NCBI RefSeq assembly: GCF_018380615.1
Contig: NZ_JAGYVZ010000019.1
Location: 1-64,000, forward strand
Reading direction: 5' to 3'
Source of the DNA: Flavobacterium psychroterrae
GTDB lineage: Bacteria > Bacteroidota > Bacteroidia > Flavobacteriales > Flavobacteriaceae
DNA: 64,000 nt
Position numbers and translations under genes: made by a program. Below, piece by piece: positions 43,790 to 52,924 of the stretch (position 1 is its first letter; every line of letters begins with the position of its first letter). The notes under the pieces were generated by a model. That model saw only the letters and a list, made by a program, of their open reading frames with translations, was not told the DNA's origin and made no database searches.

Positions 43790-44470
43790 TTATTCAGCCA
43801 TTTTTTTTAATGCTTTGATATTTTTAAGCATTATTTTTTTACCTACTAATTCAATTAAATCCAGTTTATTAAAATCAGATAATAATCTAATACAGCTTTC
43901 TGTAGCGGTACCAATAATTCCAGCAAGTTCTTCCCTCGTAAGTTGAACTTTTAAAGTTTTATCTTCATTTTCGCCAAAGGTATCATGCAAATGTAATAAC
44001 GTTTCGGCTAAACGCTGTTTTACTGTTTTTTGAACTAAGGCAATTTTATCGTTTTCAGATTCTTTTAAATCTTCGCAAACAGATTGCATCAAATTCATAG
44101 AAAACTGATTGTTATTATTAAAAAAGTGTAAAATTTCACTTTTCGGAATAAAACAAACTTCCATATCTGCAACAGCTTTGGCAGATAAGTTTGCAGGTTC
44201 GTTACTAATCATAGAACGTTGTCCTAAAAGTTCACCTGCTTGTACCAGTTTTACAATCTGGTCTTTTCCGTTTGCACTTAATTTAGAAAGTTTTCCAACA
44301 CCATCTTTTATGCAAAAGACACCATTAGTTACTTCACCTTCTTCAAAAATTGCATCACCTTTTTTAATTTTATACGTAGTCTTACTATTAGCCAATTTTA
44401 CAACTTCGTCTTTGTTAAGTGCTTTAAGAGAAGACAGTTGTCGTACGATGCATTGATCACATTTATTCAT
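43790..44470 (-). CDS. Crp/Fnr-family regulator beside the cbb3 operon
   Basis: 226 aa from ATG 44470 (MNKCDQCIVRQLSSLKAL). The first in-frame ATG at 44500 adds MVNFAVNFFA and lacks family likeness. A cNMP-type beta roll (about 15-130) includes GDAIFEEGEVTNGVFCIKDG and GELLGQRSMISNEPANLSA. The winged helix has LTREELAGIIGTATESCIRLL. An N-terminal CxxC (Cys 4, Cys 7) and further Cys (FCIK, VCFI, SVCE, ESCIR) could hold an iron-sulfur cluster. It probably activates the divergent ccoI gene, ccoS-NOQPGH and hemN under low oxygen. Its recognition helix differs from E. coli FNR (E-S-C-I-R, not E-T-I-S-R). Confidence 0.85.
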   Translation of the reverse strand: MNKCDQCIVRQLSSLKALNKDEVVKLANSKTTYKIKKGDAIFEEGEVTNGVFCIKDGVGKLSKLSANGKDQIVKLVQAGELLGQRSMISNEPANLSAKAVADMEVCFIPKSEILHFFNNNNQFSMNLMQSVCEDLKESENDKIALVQKTVKQRLAETLLHLHDTFGENEDKTLKVQLTREELAGIIGTATESCIRLLSDFNKLDLIELVGKKIMLKNIKALKKMAE

Positions 44471-44606
44471 GGCAAAAAAATTTACTGCAAAATTAACCAA
44501 TATTTGCGTTCTAAGGCTTATTATTCCTGAAAATAAGAAGAAAAAGAGTATTATTTCTATTTGCTTATTTTAATTCGTTAAATTTAAAATCCGTTTTAAA
44601 TATAAT

Positions 44607-44620
44607 ATGATAATTATCAT
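44607..44620. promoter_or_regulatory. Fnr-type operator of ccoI (ATGATAATTATCAT)
   Basis: Perfect 14-bp palindrome in the fnr-ccoI divergent spacer. Its centre is 36.5 bases before the end of the AACATTTG -7 element (44643-44650), which places it near -42. An identical palindrome lies before ccoS and a variant before hemN at the same spacing. It may also feed back on the fnr gene, 137 bases away. Confidence 0.8.
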
Positions 44621-44642
44621 AACTGGAATCTCGTATTTTTTT

Positions 44643-44650
44643 AACATTTG
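44643..44650 (+). promoter_or_regulatory. -7 element of ccoI
   Basis: AACATTTG, one mismatch to TAnnTTTG, 23 bases before the ccoI ATG. No -33 TTTG is seen, as expected for a promoter needing a class-II activator. Confidence 0.55.
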
Positions 44651-44673
44651 CTGTATCTAAAAAAACAAATTTT

Positions 44674-47064
44674 ATGAGTGAGCAGAATTGTTTTCATTGT
44701 GGGTTAACCATTGAAAAAAATGAAGAGATCAATTTTGATGAAAAAAAGTTTTGTTGCAATGGATGTAAAACCGTTTACGAAATTTTTAGCCTTCATGATT
44801 TAACCTGTTATTATGATTTTGAAAATTCTCCAGGTGCCACTCCAAAAGACATTCAGGGGAAATACGACTTTTTAGACAACGAAGCGATATTGTCAAAAAT
44901 ATTGGAATTTCAGGAAGGAAACACTTCAATAGCTTCATTAAATATTCCGCACATTCATTGCAGTTCCTGCATCTGGATTCTCGAAAACCTAAACAAACTT
45001 CAGCTTGGAATAAGCATTTCACAAGTTAATTTTCCTGAAAAAAGAGTTCGAATTACTTTTAACTCAGATCTTGTTTCGCTCAAAACTATTGTTTACTTGT
45101 TAAGTTCAATAGGATATGAACCTTATATAAGTTTAGAAAACTATGAAACCGGTAAAACAAATGTAGACAGAACGTTAACTTATAAATTAGGTGTTGCATT
45201 TTTTTGTTTCGGAAACATAATGCTTTTATCATTTCCGGAATATTTTGAAATAAAAGAATTTTGGTTAGATAATTACAAACCATTTTTTAGAATTTTAATC
45301 TTCATTTTAGCATTGCCTAGTTTTTTATATTCGGCAAGTGGTTATTATGTTTCAGCCTATAAAAGTATAAAATCTAAAATGCTTAATATCGATATTCCAA
45401 TTGCTTTAGGAATAATAGTAATGTTTGTTCGAAGCACTTTTGATATTGTAATGAATTATGGATCAGGTTTTTTCGATAGCTTAACAGGATTGGTTTTCTT
45501 TATGCTGCTTGGAAAAATGTTCCAGATAAAAACCTATAGTTTTTTAAGTTTCGAAAGAGATTTCAAATCCTATTTTCCAATTGCAGTAACCAGAATCAAT
45601 TCAGATACATCAGAAGAAAGTGTACCTATATATGATGTCCTAAAAGGAAACAGATTATTGATTAGGAATCAGGAATTGATTCCCGTTGATGGAATTTTAA
45701 TAAGTGAAAAAGCCGAAATTGATTATAGTTTTGTAACCGGAGAAGCTGTTCCTATTACTAAAAAATCCGGAGATAAAGTTTTTGCCGGAGGAAAACGAAT
45801 TGGTAAAGTAGTTGAAATGGAAGTATTGCATTCCGTTTCACAAAGTTACCTGACACAATTGTGGAGTAATGAAATTTTTCAGAAAAAAGTATTTCAAAAA
45901 CATAAAACCATTACAGATGCAATAAGCCGATATTTTACTCCTATATTATTATTGATTGCTTTTGCAGGTTTTGGATATTGGATATTTATCGATGCCAATA
46001 CGGCTTTTAATGTTTTTACAGCAGTTTTAATTGTGGCTTGTCCTTGCGCATTAGCTTTAACCGCACCTTTTACTTTCGGAAATATTCTAAGAATTATGGG
46101 CAAGCAGAAAATGTATCTTAAAAATGCATTAGTAATTGAGCAATTAGCAAAAGTGGATACCATAGTTTTTGATAAAACCGGAACAATCACAACCAATAAA
46201 AAGTCAAACATTGTTTATGAAGGAAATACGATTTCGGACGAGGATTATATTCTGATAAAAAATGTTTTACGTGGCTCAAACCATCCTTTAAGCCGAATGT
46301 TATATGATTTTTTAAATGAAACAAAAAAAATAGCAATTAGCGATTTTCAGGAAATAACAGGAAAAGGAATTCTGGCTTCTGTAAAAAATAAAATCATTAA
46401 AATCGGATCAGCTTCATTTGTTGATAATCCGATCTTAGATACGTCTGAAATTGAAAAAACAGCACTTCACATTAAAATTGACAATCAGTATTTGGGCAGG
46501 TTTGTTTTTCAAAATCAATATAGAGAAGGTCTTGAGAAATTATTTGTAACGCTAAGTAAAAATTATCAGATAAAAGTGCTTTCCGGAGATAACGATGGGG
46601 AAAGAAGTAATCTTGAATCCATTTTACCAAAAGGGACGGAATTGATTTTTAATCAAAAGCCCGAACAAAAACTTGATTTTATTAAATACCTGCAGGATCA
46701 GGGACAAAATGTAATGATGGTTGGTGACGGTTTGAATGATGCCGGAGCTTTGGCGCAAAGCAATGTCGGGATTTCTATCTCAGAAAATGTCAATGTTTTT
46801 TCTCCGGCTTGTGATGCAATTTTAGATGCATCTGAGTTTTCACGCCTGAATTATTTTTTAAAATTATCACAAAAGTCAATTTCAATTATTAAAATGAGTT
46901 TTGTTTTATCACTGCTGTACAATATTGTTGGACTTTCTTTTGCGGTGACCGGTAATCTTCTTCCTTTAGTAGCCGCTATAATCATGCCTTTGAGTACTAT
47001 TACGATAGTTAGTTTTGTTACTATTATGTCTAATTATTTCAGCAACAGTAATTTAAATAAATAA
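44674..47064 (+). CDS. ccoI: cbb3-oxidase-associated Cu P1B-type ATPase (CcoI/FixI)
   Basis: 796 aa. N-terminal Cys-rich region (CFHCGLTIEK, KFCCNGC) and an HMA domain with CSSC at 96-99. About eight membrane helices follow, with the metal-site ACPCALALTAP (CPC at 456-458). The phosphorylation site is Asp 500 in VFDKTGTIT, with SFVTGEAVPITKKSG (actuator), GSNHPLSR and MVGDGLNDAGALA. It exports Cu to the periplasm for assembly of cbb3 oxidase. It is upstream of ccoS and divergent from the Fnr regulator, with its own Fnr operator. Confidence 0.93.
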   Translation: MSEQNCFHCGLTIEKNEEINFDEKKFCCNGCKTVYEIFSLHDLTCYYDFENSPGATPKDIQGKYDFLDNEAILSKILEFQEGNTSIASLNIPHIHCSSCIWILENLNKLQLGISISQVNFPEKRVRITFNSDLVSLKTIVYLLSSIGYEPYISLENYETGKTNVDRTLTYKLGVAFFCFGNIMLLSFPEYFEIKEFWLDNYKPFFRILIFILALPSFLYSASGYYVSAYKSIKSKMLNIDIPIALGIIVMFVRSTFDIVMNYGSGFFDSLTGLVFFMLLGKMFQIKTYSFLSFERDFKSYFPIAVTRINSDTSEESVPIYDVLKGNRLLIRNQELIPVDGILISEKAEIDYSFVTGEAVPITKKSGDKVFAGGKRIGKVVEMEVLHSVSQSYLTQLWSNEIFQKKVFQKHKTITDAISRYFTPILLLIAFAGFGYWIFIDANTAFNVFTAVLIVACPCALALTAPFTFGNILRIMGKQKMYLKNALVIEQLAKVDTIVFDKTGTITTNKKSNIVYEGNTISDEDYILIKNVLRGSNHPLSRMLYDFLNETKKIAISDFQEITGKGILASVKNKIIKIGSASFVDNPILDTSEIEKTALHIKIDNQYLGRFVFQNQYREGLEKLFVTLSKNYQIKVLSGDNDGERSNLESILPKGTELIFNQKPEQKLDFIKYLQDQGQNVMMVGDGLNDAGALAQSNVGISISENVNVFSPACDAILDASEFSRLNYFLKLSQKSISIIKMSFVLSLLYNIVGLSFAVTGNLLPLVAAIIMPLSTITIVSFVTIMSNYFSNSNLNK

Positions 47065-47113
47065 TTAACATTTTATTAAGTATTTTTTCCTACATTTAAC
47101 ATATCGTTCTATT

Positions 47114-47127
47114 ATGATAATTATCAT
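47114..47127. promoter_or_regulatory. Fnr-type operator of the ccoSNOQPGH operon
   Basis: ATGATAATTATCAT, identical to the ccoI site. The -7 box TAATTTTG lies at 47150-47157, again 36.5 bases from operator centre to end of TTTG. Confidence 0.85.
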
Positions 47128-47149
47128 GTTTTAATAGTTGCTGAACTGT

Positions 47150-47157
47150 TAATTTTG
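47150..47157 (+). promoter_or_regulatory. -7 element of the ccoS operon
   Basis: TAATTTTG, perfect TAnnTTTG, 18 bases before the ccoS ATG at 47176. No TTTG at the -33 position; the operator occupies that region. Confidence 0.65.
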
Positions 47158-47175
47158 TTAACATAAATCTAGGAT

Positions 47176-47367
47176 ATGAGTGTCATTTATCTATTAATAT
47201 CAGTAAGCATTTTTGTAGCAATAGGGTTCTTTATTGCATTTATCGTCGCTGTCAAATCCGGACAATATGACGATGATTATACGCCGTCGGTCAGGATGCT
47301 TTTTGATGATGAGACTAAAATTACTCCCCCAAATAATCAATCAACAACAGAAGAAAAACAAGTATAA
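47176..47367 (+). CDS. ccoS: cbb3 oxidase assembly protein CcoS
   Basis: 63 aa. One membrane helix (LLISVSIFVAIGFFIAFIVAV) followed by SGQYDDDYTPSVRMLFDDE, the CcoS signature with its acidic Tyr-Asp stretch. CcoS helps put haem b and Cu B into the catalytic subunit. Located two bases before ccoNO and translated first in the operon. Confidence 0.93.
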   Translation: MSVIYLLISVSIFVAIGFFIAFIVAVKSGQYDDDYTPSVRMLFDDETKITPPNNQSTTEEKQV

Positions 47368-47369
47368 TT

Positions 47370-49556
47370 ATGGAAATGGAACAGTTTTATTACGACAACA
47401 AAATTGTAAAAAAATTCATTTACGCCACTATTCTCTTTGGAGTGGTAGGTATGTTAGTAGGGCTAACCTTAGCGGTTATGTACCTTTTTCCCAACATCAC
47501 AGATGGTATTTCATGGCTTAGCTACGGCAGGTTAAGACCTTTGCATACTAATGCAGTAATTTTTGCCTTTGTAGGAAATGCTTTTTTTGCCGGAATGTAT
47601 TATTCCATGCAGCGATTGCTAAAAGCCAGAATGTTCAGTGACTTTTTAAGTAACCTGCATTTTTGGGGCTGGCAACTTATTATTGTCGCCGCTGCGATTA
47701 CATTACCGCTAGGATATACTTCATCAAAAGAATATGCTGAATTAGAATGGCCTATTGATATTGCGATCGCTGTTATCTGGGTTGTAATGGGAATTAATAT
47801 GATTGGTACAATGTTACGTCGTAGAGAACGTCACTTATATGTAGCAATTTGGTTTTATCTGGCAACATTTGTTACTGTAGCCGTTTTGCACATCTTTAAT
47901 AACATAGAAATTCCTGTTTCAGCATTTAAAAGTTATTCTGTTTACGCAGGAGTTCAGGATGCATTAGTACAATGGTGGTATGGGCATAATGCGGTGGCAT
48001 TTTTCCTAACAACTCCATTTTTAGGATTGATGTATTACTTTATCCCAAAAGTTGCTAATCGTCCCATTTATTCTTATCGTCTTTCTATTATTCACTTTTG
48101 GTCATTGATTTTTATTTATATCTGGGCAGGACCACACCATTTATTATATTCGGCTTTGCCAAGTTGGGCACAAAATTTAGGAGTCGCTTTTTCAGTAATG
48201 CTTATCGCTCCGTCTTGGGGAGGTATGATCAACGGACTTTTAACTTTAAGAGGTGCATGGGATAAAGTTCGTGAAGAGCCGGTTTTGAAATTCTTTGTCG
48301 TAGCAATTACAGGTTACGGAATGGCAACTTTTGAGGGACCAATGCTTTCATTAAAAAACGTAAACGCTATAGCGCATTACACAGACTGGATCGTTGCACA
48401 CGTACACGTAGGAGCTTTAGCATGGAATGGATTTATGTCATTTGGTATTATTTATTGGTTAATTCCACGAATGACAAAAAGCAAATTATTCTCAAATAAA
48501 CTAGCAAACTTCCATTTCTGGATTGGTACTTTAGGAATTATTTTATATACAGTTCCAATGTACGTAGCTGGTTTTCAACAAGCTTCGATGTGGAAACAAT
48601 TTAACCCTGACGGAACTTTAACTTACGGTAATTTCCTGGAAACAGTTACAGCAATTATGCCATTATATTGGATGAGAGCCATTGGAGGTACTTTGTATTT
48701 AATAGGAATGCTGACATTGGTTTACAATATTATCAGGACTGTTAGAGCAGGAAATACTATTGAAGATGAATTAGCTCAGGCTCCGGCTTTACAAAGAATA
48801 AGCAGCGGAAGAATTAATGGAGAAAAATTCCATTCATGGTTAGAAAGAAAGCCAATTCAGTTGACCATTTTAGCTACAATTGCTATTTTAATTGGAGGTG
48901 TAATTCAAATTGTGCCAACACTTATGGTAAAATCAAATATACCTACAATTAGCAGTGTAAAACCATATTCGCCTTTAGAACTTGAAGGACGAGACTTATA
49001 TATTAGAGAAGGTTGTGTAGGTTGTCACTCACAATCCGTTCGTCCTTTCAGAAGTGAAGTTGAACGTTACGGACCACAAGCTAAAGCAGGAGAATTTGTT
49101 TATGATCACCCATTTCTTTGGGGTTCAAAACGTACAGGTCCGGATTTATTAAGAGTAGGTGGGAAGTATAATGACAATTGGCATTTTAACCATTTCTGGA
49201 ATCCGCAAAGTATTTCTGCAGGTTCAATTATGCCAGGTTATAAATGGCTGTTTGATAATGAGGCAATGGATATTTCATTAACACAAAAGAAAATGCAGAT
49301 CATGGTAACACTTGGAGTTCCATATACCGAAGCAGAAGTTGCAAATGCTCAAAAAACATTAAGAACTCAAGCGCTTTCAATTGAAAAAAGCTTAGAAAAT
49401 GATCCTGATTTTGTAAAAAGTTACGAGGATAGCAAGAAAAAAGCTGCTGCAAAAGGTGAAAAATTTGTTCCAATGAATGAAAGAGAAATTGTTGCTCTTA
49501 TAGCTTATATACAAAGACTTGGAACAGATATAAAAGTAAAAGACACTTCAAAATAA
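47370..49556 (+). CDS. ccoNO: Fused CcoN-CcoO, cbb3-type cytochrome c oxidase
   Basis: 728 aa, a natural fusion. Residues to about 480 are CcoN: twelve helices with RLRPLHTNAVIFAF, the Cu B/haem ligands in WWYGHNAVAFF, YIWAGPHHLLYSALPSWAQ and DWIVAHVHVGALAWNG. The C-terminal part is CcoO: a membrane anchor (LTILATIAILIGGVIQI) then a cytochrome c with Cys 549, Cys 552, His 553 (CVGCHS) and RTGPDLLRVGGKY. It reduces oxygen at high affinity and pumps protons. In proteobacteria the two subunits are separate genes; the fusion is usual in Bacteroidetes. Confidence 0.95.
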   Translation: MEMEQFYYDNKIVKKFIYATILFGVVGMLVGLTLAVMYLFPNITDGISWLSYGRLRPLHTNAVIFAFVGNAFFAGMYYSMQRLLKARMFSDFLSNLHFWGWQLIIVAAAITLPLGYTSSKEYAELEWPIDIAIAVIWVVMGINMIGTMLRRRERHLYVAIWFYLATFVTVAVLHIFNNIEIPVSAFKSYSVYAGVQDALVQWWYGHNAVAFFLTTPFLGLMYYFIPKVANRPIYSYRLSIIHFWSLIFIYIWAGPHHLLYSALPSWAQNLGVAFSVMLIAPSWGGMINGLLTLRGAWDKVREEPVLKFFVVAITGYGMATFEGPMLSLKNVNAIAHYTDWIVAHVHVGALAWNGFMSFGIIYWLIPRMTKSKLFSNKLANFHFWIGTLGIILYTVPMYVAGFQQASMWKQFNPDGTLTYGNFLETVTAIMPLYWMRAIGGTLYLIGMLTLVYNIIRTVRAGNTIEDELAQAPALQRISSGRINGEKFHSWLERKPIQLTILATIAILIGGVIQIVPTLMVKSNIPTISSVKPYSPLELEGRDLYIREGCVGCHSQSVRPFRSEVERYGPQAKAGEFVYDHPFLWGSKRTGPDLLRVGGKYNDNWHFNHFWNPQSISAGSIMPGYKWLFDNEAMDISLTQKKMQIMVTLGVPYTEAEVANAQKTLRTQALSIEKSLENDPDFVKSYEDSKKKAAAKGEKFVPMNEREIVALIAYIQRLGTDIKVKDTSK

Positions 49557-49563
49557 CAACATT

Positions 49564-49740
49564 ATGTTTGAACAAATAAAACACAATATGGAGAATATAT
49601 CGGGTATAGAAGTTTACCCGATTCTGTCTCTGCTAATCTTTTTTTTCTTTTTTGTAGGCTTAGGCTTTTGGGTATTCTCTTATAAAAAAGAAAAAATTCA
49701 GGAAATGAGTGAAATTCCTTTAGATGAAGGAGCTGTATAA
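49564..49740 (+). CDS. ccoQ: Small cbb3 subunit CcoQ
   Basis: 58 aa. It starts MFEQIKHNMENISGIEVYP, with one membrane helix ILSLLIFFFFFVGLGFWVF and a tail KKEKIQEMSEIPLDEGAV. The position between ccoNO and ccoP, the length and the Y-K-K-tail pattern fit CcoQ, a stabilising subunit. Eight bases after ccoNO. Confidence 0.85.
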   Translation: MFEQIKHNMENISGIEVYPILSLLIFFFFFVGLGFWVFSYKKEKIQEMSEIPLDEGAV

Positions 49741-49758
49741 TTTCAAAAGATATTTAAA

Positions 49759-50697
49759 ATGAAAAAATTTTTCCCAGTATATTTAAGAGTGCCACTGATT
49801 TTCTTCATCGTTTTTGCTTTGATGGAATACTTTATAGATTCAGGTGATCGTCCTGCTTTTATAAGATACCCAATGGTTTCAGTATTTCTTTTTGTCTTTC
49901 TGTTTATTCTGATTGCCATCGAAATAACAATGAGCGCAGTAAATCGTGTCATGTATCAATTAATGACACCCGAAGAAAAAGCAAAATTAGCCTATGAAAA
50001 TAGTCTTAGTTTACAAGAAAGTACCTGGTACAAAGAATTAATGCAAAAACTTACCAAAACGCAGCCAATAGAAAATGAAGGCGATTTGTTAATGGATCAT
50101 GATTATGACGGAATTAAGGAACTAGATAATAATTTACCACCGTGGTGGGTGTATTTATTTTATGGGGGAATCATTTTTGGTGTGATTTATTTTGCCCGTT
50201 ACGAAGTTTTTGGAGGTGATGATCAGGAAGCTGAATTGAAAACGGAAATGGCGCAGGCAAAAATTGATGTCGAGGAATATCTAAAAACTGCACCGGATTT
50301 AATGGATGAAAAATCAGTTGTTTTACTTACTGATGCTACAGATTTAGCTGCCGGTAAAGAGATTTTTACAACAAATTGTGCAGCGTGTCACAGAGCTGAT
50401 GCGGGAGGGCAAATTGGACCAAACTTAACAGATGATCATTGGATTTTGGGTGGAGGAATTAAAAACGTCTTTCATACGATAACAAACGGAGGACGTGACG
50501 GAAAAGGAATGGTCTCATGGAAAACCAATGGTTTAAAACCAAAAGAAATTCAAAAAGTTGCCAGTTATATTTTGTCTCTGCAAGGAAGTAATCCAAAAGA
50601 ACCAAAAGCTCCGGAAGGTGAAGTTTGGGTAGATGAAAGTGCTCCAAAAGATGCCACTGCAAGTACAAAAAATGAAAGTACTGAAGTTAAAAAATAA
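49759..50697 (+). CDS. ccoP: Mono-haem CcoP subunit with extra N-terminal helices
   Basis: 312 aa. Two N-terminal membrane helices (about 10-25 and 38-57) precede the usual CcoP start region, which has its own helix after DNNLPPWWVYLFYGGIIFGV. One cytochrome c domain has Cys 207, Cys 210, His 211 (CAACH) and MVSWKTNGLKPKEI as the distal Met region. Proteobacterial CcoP has two CxxCH motifs; only one is present here. It passes electrons to ccoNO. The acidic/Ser C-terminus lies just before ccoG, ten bases later. Confidence 0.92.
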   Translation: MKKFFPVYLRVPLIFFIVFALMEYFIDSGDRPAFIRYPMVSVFLFVFLFILIAIEITMSAVNRVMYQLMTPEEKAKLAYENSLSLQESTWYKELMQKLTKTQPIENEGDLLMDHDYDGIKELDNNLPPWWVYLFYGGIIFGVIYFARYEVFGGDDQEAELKTEMAQAKIDVEEYLKTAPDLMDEKSVVLLTDATDLAAGKEIFTTNCAACHRADAGGQIGPNLTDDHWILGGGIKNVFHTITNGGRDGKGMVSWKTNGLKPKEIQKVASYILSLQGSNPKEPKAPEGEVWVDESAPKDATASTKNESTEVKK

Positions 50698-50707
50698 TTA
50701 CATAATC

Positions 50708-52126
50708 ATGTCAAATTTACCAGACGAAGCTTTTAGAGATACCATTGGAACTATTGATGAAGGAGGTAATAGAAAATTTATTTTTCCTAAAAAACCGTCT
50801 GGTAAGTTCTATGATTATCGAAAAATAGTTAGTTATATCCTATTGGCTATTTTAGTTGCAAATCCGTTTATTAAAGTAAACGGAAATCAATTTATGATGT
50901 TCAATGTTATGGAACGTCGTTTCAATATTTTCGGATTTCCTTTTTGGCCTCAGGATTTTTATTTGTTTGTAATATCAATGCTTGTCGGGATTGTTTTTAT
51001 AATCTTATTTACAGTTGTTTTTGGAAGAATTTTTTGTGGATGGATTTGTCCTCAGACTATTTTTCTTGAAATGGTTTTCCGCCGAATCGAATATTGGATT
51101 GACGGTGATCGTGGAGCGCAATCGCGTTTAGCAAGACAAGAATGGAATGCAGAAAAAATCCGTAAAAGACTTATCAAGTGGACTATTTTTTTCTTGATTT
51201 CTTTTGGTATTGCAAATATCTTTCTCGCATATTTAGTGGGTAGCGATACGTTGTTTTTAATGGTAGAACAAGGTCCGGTTCTACAAGCAAGTAATTTTAT
51301 TGCGCTACTTATTTTTACAGGAGTTTTCTATTTTGTTTTTGTATGGTTTCGCGAACAGGTTTGTATAATTGCTTGTCCTTACGGAAGATTGCAGGGAGTA
51401 CTTTTAGACAACAAATCAATCAATGTAGCGTATGATTTTGTCCGTGGGGAGAAAGAAGAAGGCCGTGCAAAATTTAATAAAAAAGAAGACAGAGCACTTA
51501 CAGGAAAAGGAGATTGCATTGATTGTCATCAATGTGTTCATGTTTGCCCAATGGGAATTGACATTAGAAACGGAACGCAATTAGAATGTACCAATTGTAC
51601 CGCTTGTATCGATGAGTGTGATACTATAATGGAAACTGTTGGTTTGCCAAAAGGACTTATTCGTTACGCATCTGAAGATGAAATTGCTAAAAAAGAGCCT
51701 TTCAAATTCACAGCCAGAATGAAGGGTTACACCGCTGTTTTGTTCATTTTATTAAGCGTTTTTATCGGAATGGTGTTTTTACGTACAAATGTTGAAGCTA
51801 TAATTTTACGTTTACCGGGACAGCTTTTTCAGCATAAAGGCGATAAAATCAGTAATGTTTATACCTATAAAATTGTCAATAAAACCATGAAAGATTATAA
51901 TGATATTCATTTTGAATTAATCGATCAAAAAGGACAAATTAAAAAGGTAGGAAACGAACATTTTAAAATAAAAAAAGAAGGAATTTCACAAGGTACATTA
52001 TTTATAGAAATAGATAAAGTGCTTTTAGAAAGTGATAAAACCAAAGTTGAAATTGGAGTTTATAATGGCAAAGAGCTGCTGGAAAAAACTGCTACAAATT
52101 TTTTAGGACCAAGAAGTTTTAATTAA
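50708..52126 (+). CDS. ccoG: cbb3 oxidase accessory protein CcoG
   Basis: 472 aa from ATG 50708 (MSNLPDEAFRDTIGTID). A longer frame from 50633 would overlap ccoP and is rejected. Several membrane helices (51-66, 96-120, 155-182, 340-360), a FixG/NapH-type CGWICPQTIFLE and a ferredoxin domain CIDCHQCVHVCPMGID plus CTNCTACIDECD for two 4Fe-4S clusters. A C-terminal Ig-like domain follows. CcoG reduces Cu(II) for oxidase assembly. Co-transcribed with ccoP and ccoH. Confidence 0.93.
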   Translation: MSNLPDEAFRDTIGTIDEGGNRKFIFPKKPSGKFYDYRKIVSYILLAILVANPFIKVNGNQFMMFNVMERRFNIFGFPFWPQDFYLFVISMLVGIVFIILFTVVFGRIFCGWICPQTIFLEMVFRRIEYWIDGDRGAQSRLARQEWNAEKIRKRLIKWTIFFLISFGIANIFLAYLVGSDTLFLMVEQGPVLQASNFIALLIFTGVFYFVFVWFREQVCIIACPYGRLQGVLLDNKSINVAYDFVRGEKEEGRAKFNKKEDRALTGKGDCIDCHQCVHVCPMGIDIRNGTQLECTNCTACIDECDTIMETVGLPKGLIRYASEDEIAKKEPFKFTARMKGYTAVLFILLSVFIGMVFLRTNVEAIILRLPGQLFQHKGDKISNVYTYKIVNKTMKDYNDIHFELIDQKGQIKKVGNEHFKIKKEGISQGTLFIEIDKVLLESDKTKVEIGVYNGKELLEKTATNFLGPRSFN

Positions 52127-52137
52127 AAGAAAATACC

Positions 52138-52587
52138 ATGAAAATCAATTGGGGAACAGGAATTGTTATTGCATTTGCACTCTTTATGACATTTATATTA
52201 TATTTTGTTTTTCAGGTGCAATCAAATAGTAAATATGACAACGACTTAGTTGTAGAAGAATATTACAAACACGATTCACATTTTCAAGAAGAAATGGCGC
52301 GCATTCAAAATGCTCATGATTTACAACAGAAGCCTTCAGTGAAGTATTCTCAAGAAGGAGTAAAGGTGACTTTTCCTGTGACGTACGAAACTGATAAAAT
52401 AAAAGGTAATATATTATTATACAGACCTTCAAATAAGAAATTTGATTTTGAGATTCAAATTGCTTTGATAAATTCATCTTTACTAATTCCTAAAAGTAAA
52501 TTAATAAAAGGACGTTGGGATGTTAATATGGAATGGCAATACAATGGTAAAAGCTATCTATCGAAAGAGGTTATCTATGTGAATTAA
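52138..52587 (+). CDS. ccoH: cbb3 assembly protein CcoH (FixH)
   Basis: 149 aa. N-terminal membrane helix (GIVIAFALFMTFILYFVF), then a periplasmic FixH domain with YDNDLVVEEYYKHDSHFQEE, LLYRPSNKKFDFEI, and KGRWDVNMEWQYNGKSY. It follows ccoG by 11 bases. CcoH interacts with CcoN and CcoP during oxidase maturation. Last clear gene of the operon. Confidence 0.9.
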   Translation: MKINWGTGIVIAFALFMTFILYFVFQVQSNSKYDNDLVVEEYYKHDSHFQEEMARIQNAHDLQQKPSVKYSQEGVKVTFPVTYETDKIKGNILLYRPSNKKFDFEIQIALINSSLLIPKSKLIKGRWDVNMEWQYNGKSYLSKEVIYVN

Positions 52588-52924
52588 CGATTGTGTAATT
52601 CCTACGGGCAATGTCATTAAGTTAAAAAATCAATACTGTTATGTCGAATAAATCTCTCGCAAAATCGCAAAAAGTTGTCATCTCGACGGAGGAGAAATCC
52701 CCGTAAGTAACTCCACAACGCAAGTCCAATCTTTGTCGAGCTTCTCGCAGAGATTTCTCCTTTATCGAAATGACAATATTGTGTATAAAACTTTGCGTCT
52801 TTGCCTGATTTTTTTTATTTTCTAAAAAGGACAGAGACAACAATATATTAAATTGACACCTAAATTATTTGATTTAAAAAAAAACGTTTTTAATTCAAAT
52901 AATAACTGGCAAAAAACGAAACAA
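52588..52924. repeat. Spacer with long imperfect palindrome (GTCATCTCGACGGAGGAGAAATC type)
   Basis: The spacer contains an inverted-repeat element at 52677-52774. One arm reads GTCATCTCGACGGAGGAGAA, and the other, at 52750-52774, its approximate complement ending TTTATCGAAATGAC. The centre also has pairing parts (AACTCCACAACGCAAG, CAATCTTTGTCGAGC). This family of elements recurs in flavobacterial spacers in my experience and looks like a MITE/REP-like repeat. The rest of the gap has no gene. Confidence 0.65.

Noticed and set aside
44471..44500. Longer N-terminus of the Fnr regulator from ATG 44500
   Set aside because: The ten extra residues have no family likeness; MNKCDQC matches related regulators.
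50633..50707. Longer CcoG start overlapping ccoP
   Set aside because: The extension is translated from ccoP coding sequence in another frame; MSNLPDEAF at 50708 is the natural start.
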